A stretch of 64,000 bases of DNA from Guillardia theta CCMP2712 (lineage: Eukaryota > Cryptophyceae > Pyrenomonadales > Geminigeraceae), in NCBI RefSeq assembly GCF_000315625.1, contig NW_005434653.1, positions 416,417 through 480,416 of the forward strand, written 5' to 3'. Every line of letters begins with the position of its first letter. Within the stretch, counting starts at the first letter, position 1. The notes beneath the pieces are model-generated. The model worked only from the letters and a program-made list of their open reading frames with translations. It ran no database searches and had not been told where the DNA came from. Position numbers and translations under genes: made by a program. Positions 63,693 to 64,000 of the stretch are shown here, one piece after another.

Positions 63693-64000
63693 AGAGCTGA
63701 AAGGATGGGAAAGAGGGGGGGGGGAGGAGAGGAGGAAGGGGCGGGGGGAAGGAGGAGGAAGAGAGAAGGAGAGACGAGAAGAGAAAGAGGGGAAGGGAAG
63801 CAACCTGTCTCATCATGCTGATAGTCGGACTATCCGCACCGTCCTTGGAGTTCAGCAGAGCTTGCAAACTCAAGGGAGAAGTCGAAGAAGGAGAAGGCGA
63901 GGAGGAGGAGGAGGAAGAGGAGGAAGAGGAGGAGATCTCTTTCTTGAGCCTGATCTTCTCATCCTGATCAAAGTTAGCACGAGGCAATTTCTTACCTCCC
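63317..64000 (-). CDS. Unrecognised serine/lysine-rich protein, 3' exons (runs off right edge)
   Basis: The terminal exon 63317-63613 joins phase 0 to the exon 63805 to beyond 64000. The right-hand exon reads LPRANFDQDEKIRLKKEIS, a polyserine run, then SLQALLNSKDGADSPTISMM. The left exon continues SGISPSQSKIPKFSERRDKD, SRRSALAQLREHAIESNIPS, MPGQIGDLALLQEEASGEDT and RRITAVNATGCFQNLRA. Composition is charged and partly disordered with short helices. No domain is recognised. The intron 63614-63804 holds a GGAGCA array. Confidence 0.55.
63630..63690 (+). repeat. (GGAGCA)n hexanucleotide repeat
   Basis: About ten GGAGCA units in an intron of the last gene. The same unit forms arrays at 14401-14530 (reverse orientation) and 21092-21235. 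Confidence 0.88.

Overview
The window looks like nuclear DNA of a flagellated alga with a complex red-lineage plastid, most likely a cryptophyte of the Guillardia type. The reasons are: very short GT-AG introns (many of 45-60 bp) that must be removed to keep domains in frame; an IMPACT/YigZ-family protein whose N-terminus looks like a bipartite plastid presequence; three RWP-RK transcription factors; a TTC29-like ciliary TPR protein; and an assembly gap of 100 N. The organism is inferred; no rRNA or plastid marker is present. Many exon joins below were worked out by hand from frame, splice sites and family alignment. They are predictions, not transcript evidence.

Layout. 1-6.6 kb: end of a partial gene, a GC-rich island, a membrane-anchored protein, an FHA-domain gene with an apparent frameshift, a perfect 50-bp palindrome, a gene encoding a 43-residue tandem-repeat protein, and SEC61B. 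7.7-9.6 kb: an IQ/WW protein. 10.4-20.3 kb: an anoctamin (TMEM16)-like gene facing a BTB-BACK-WD40 gene, both with many microsatellites in introns. 22-26.2 kb: a glutathione S-transferase and a secretory GT25-like glycosyltransferase. 27.4-31.1 kb: three RWP-RK genes among GC-rich islands and CCC-tract DNA. 32.5-33.9 kb: the plastid-type IMPACT/YigZ gene. 34.5 kb: gap. 35-39.3 kb: poorly resolved exons and a TPR-like gene.

The most striking region is 39.3-50.5 kb. Two divergently oriented paralogues each encode about 1,500 residues combining a C2 domain, a four-helix voltage sensor, a PTEN/VSP-type phosphoinositide phosphatase with a tensin-type C2 domain, two cyclic-nucleotide-binding-like folds, a PH/GRAM-like segment and a C-terminal PH domain. 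A 754-bp inverted tract covering the S4 helix and the phosphatase is 752/754 identical between them while the flanks are far more diverged, which points to recent gene conversion. Read as one unit, these proteins would couple membrane voltage, and perhaps cyclic nucleotides and calcium, to phosphoinositide dephosphorylation.

51-64 kb: a Sfi1-like W-rich coiled-coil gene, an unrecognised 337-residue protein, an ankyrin protein with an N-myristoylation-like start, an NT-C2/coiled-coil protein, a small unrecognised acidic protein, TTC29, and the 3' part of another gene running off the right edge. Several neighbours are packed tail to tail with 2-10 bp between stop codons.
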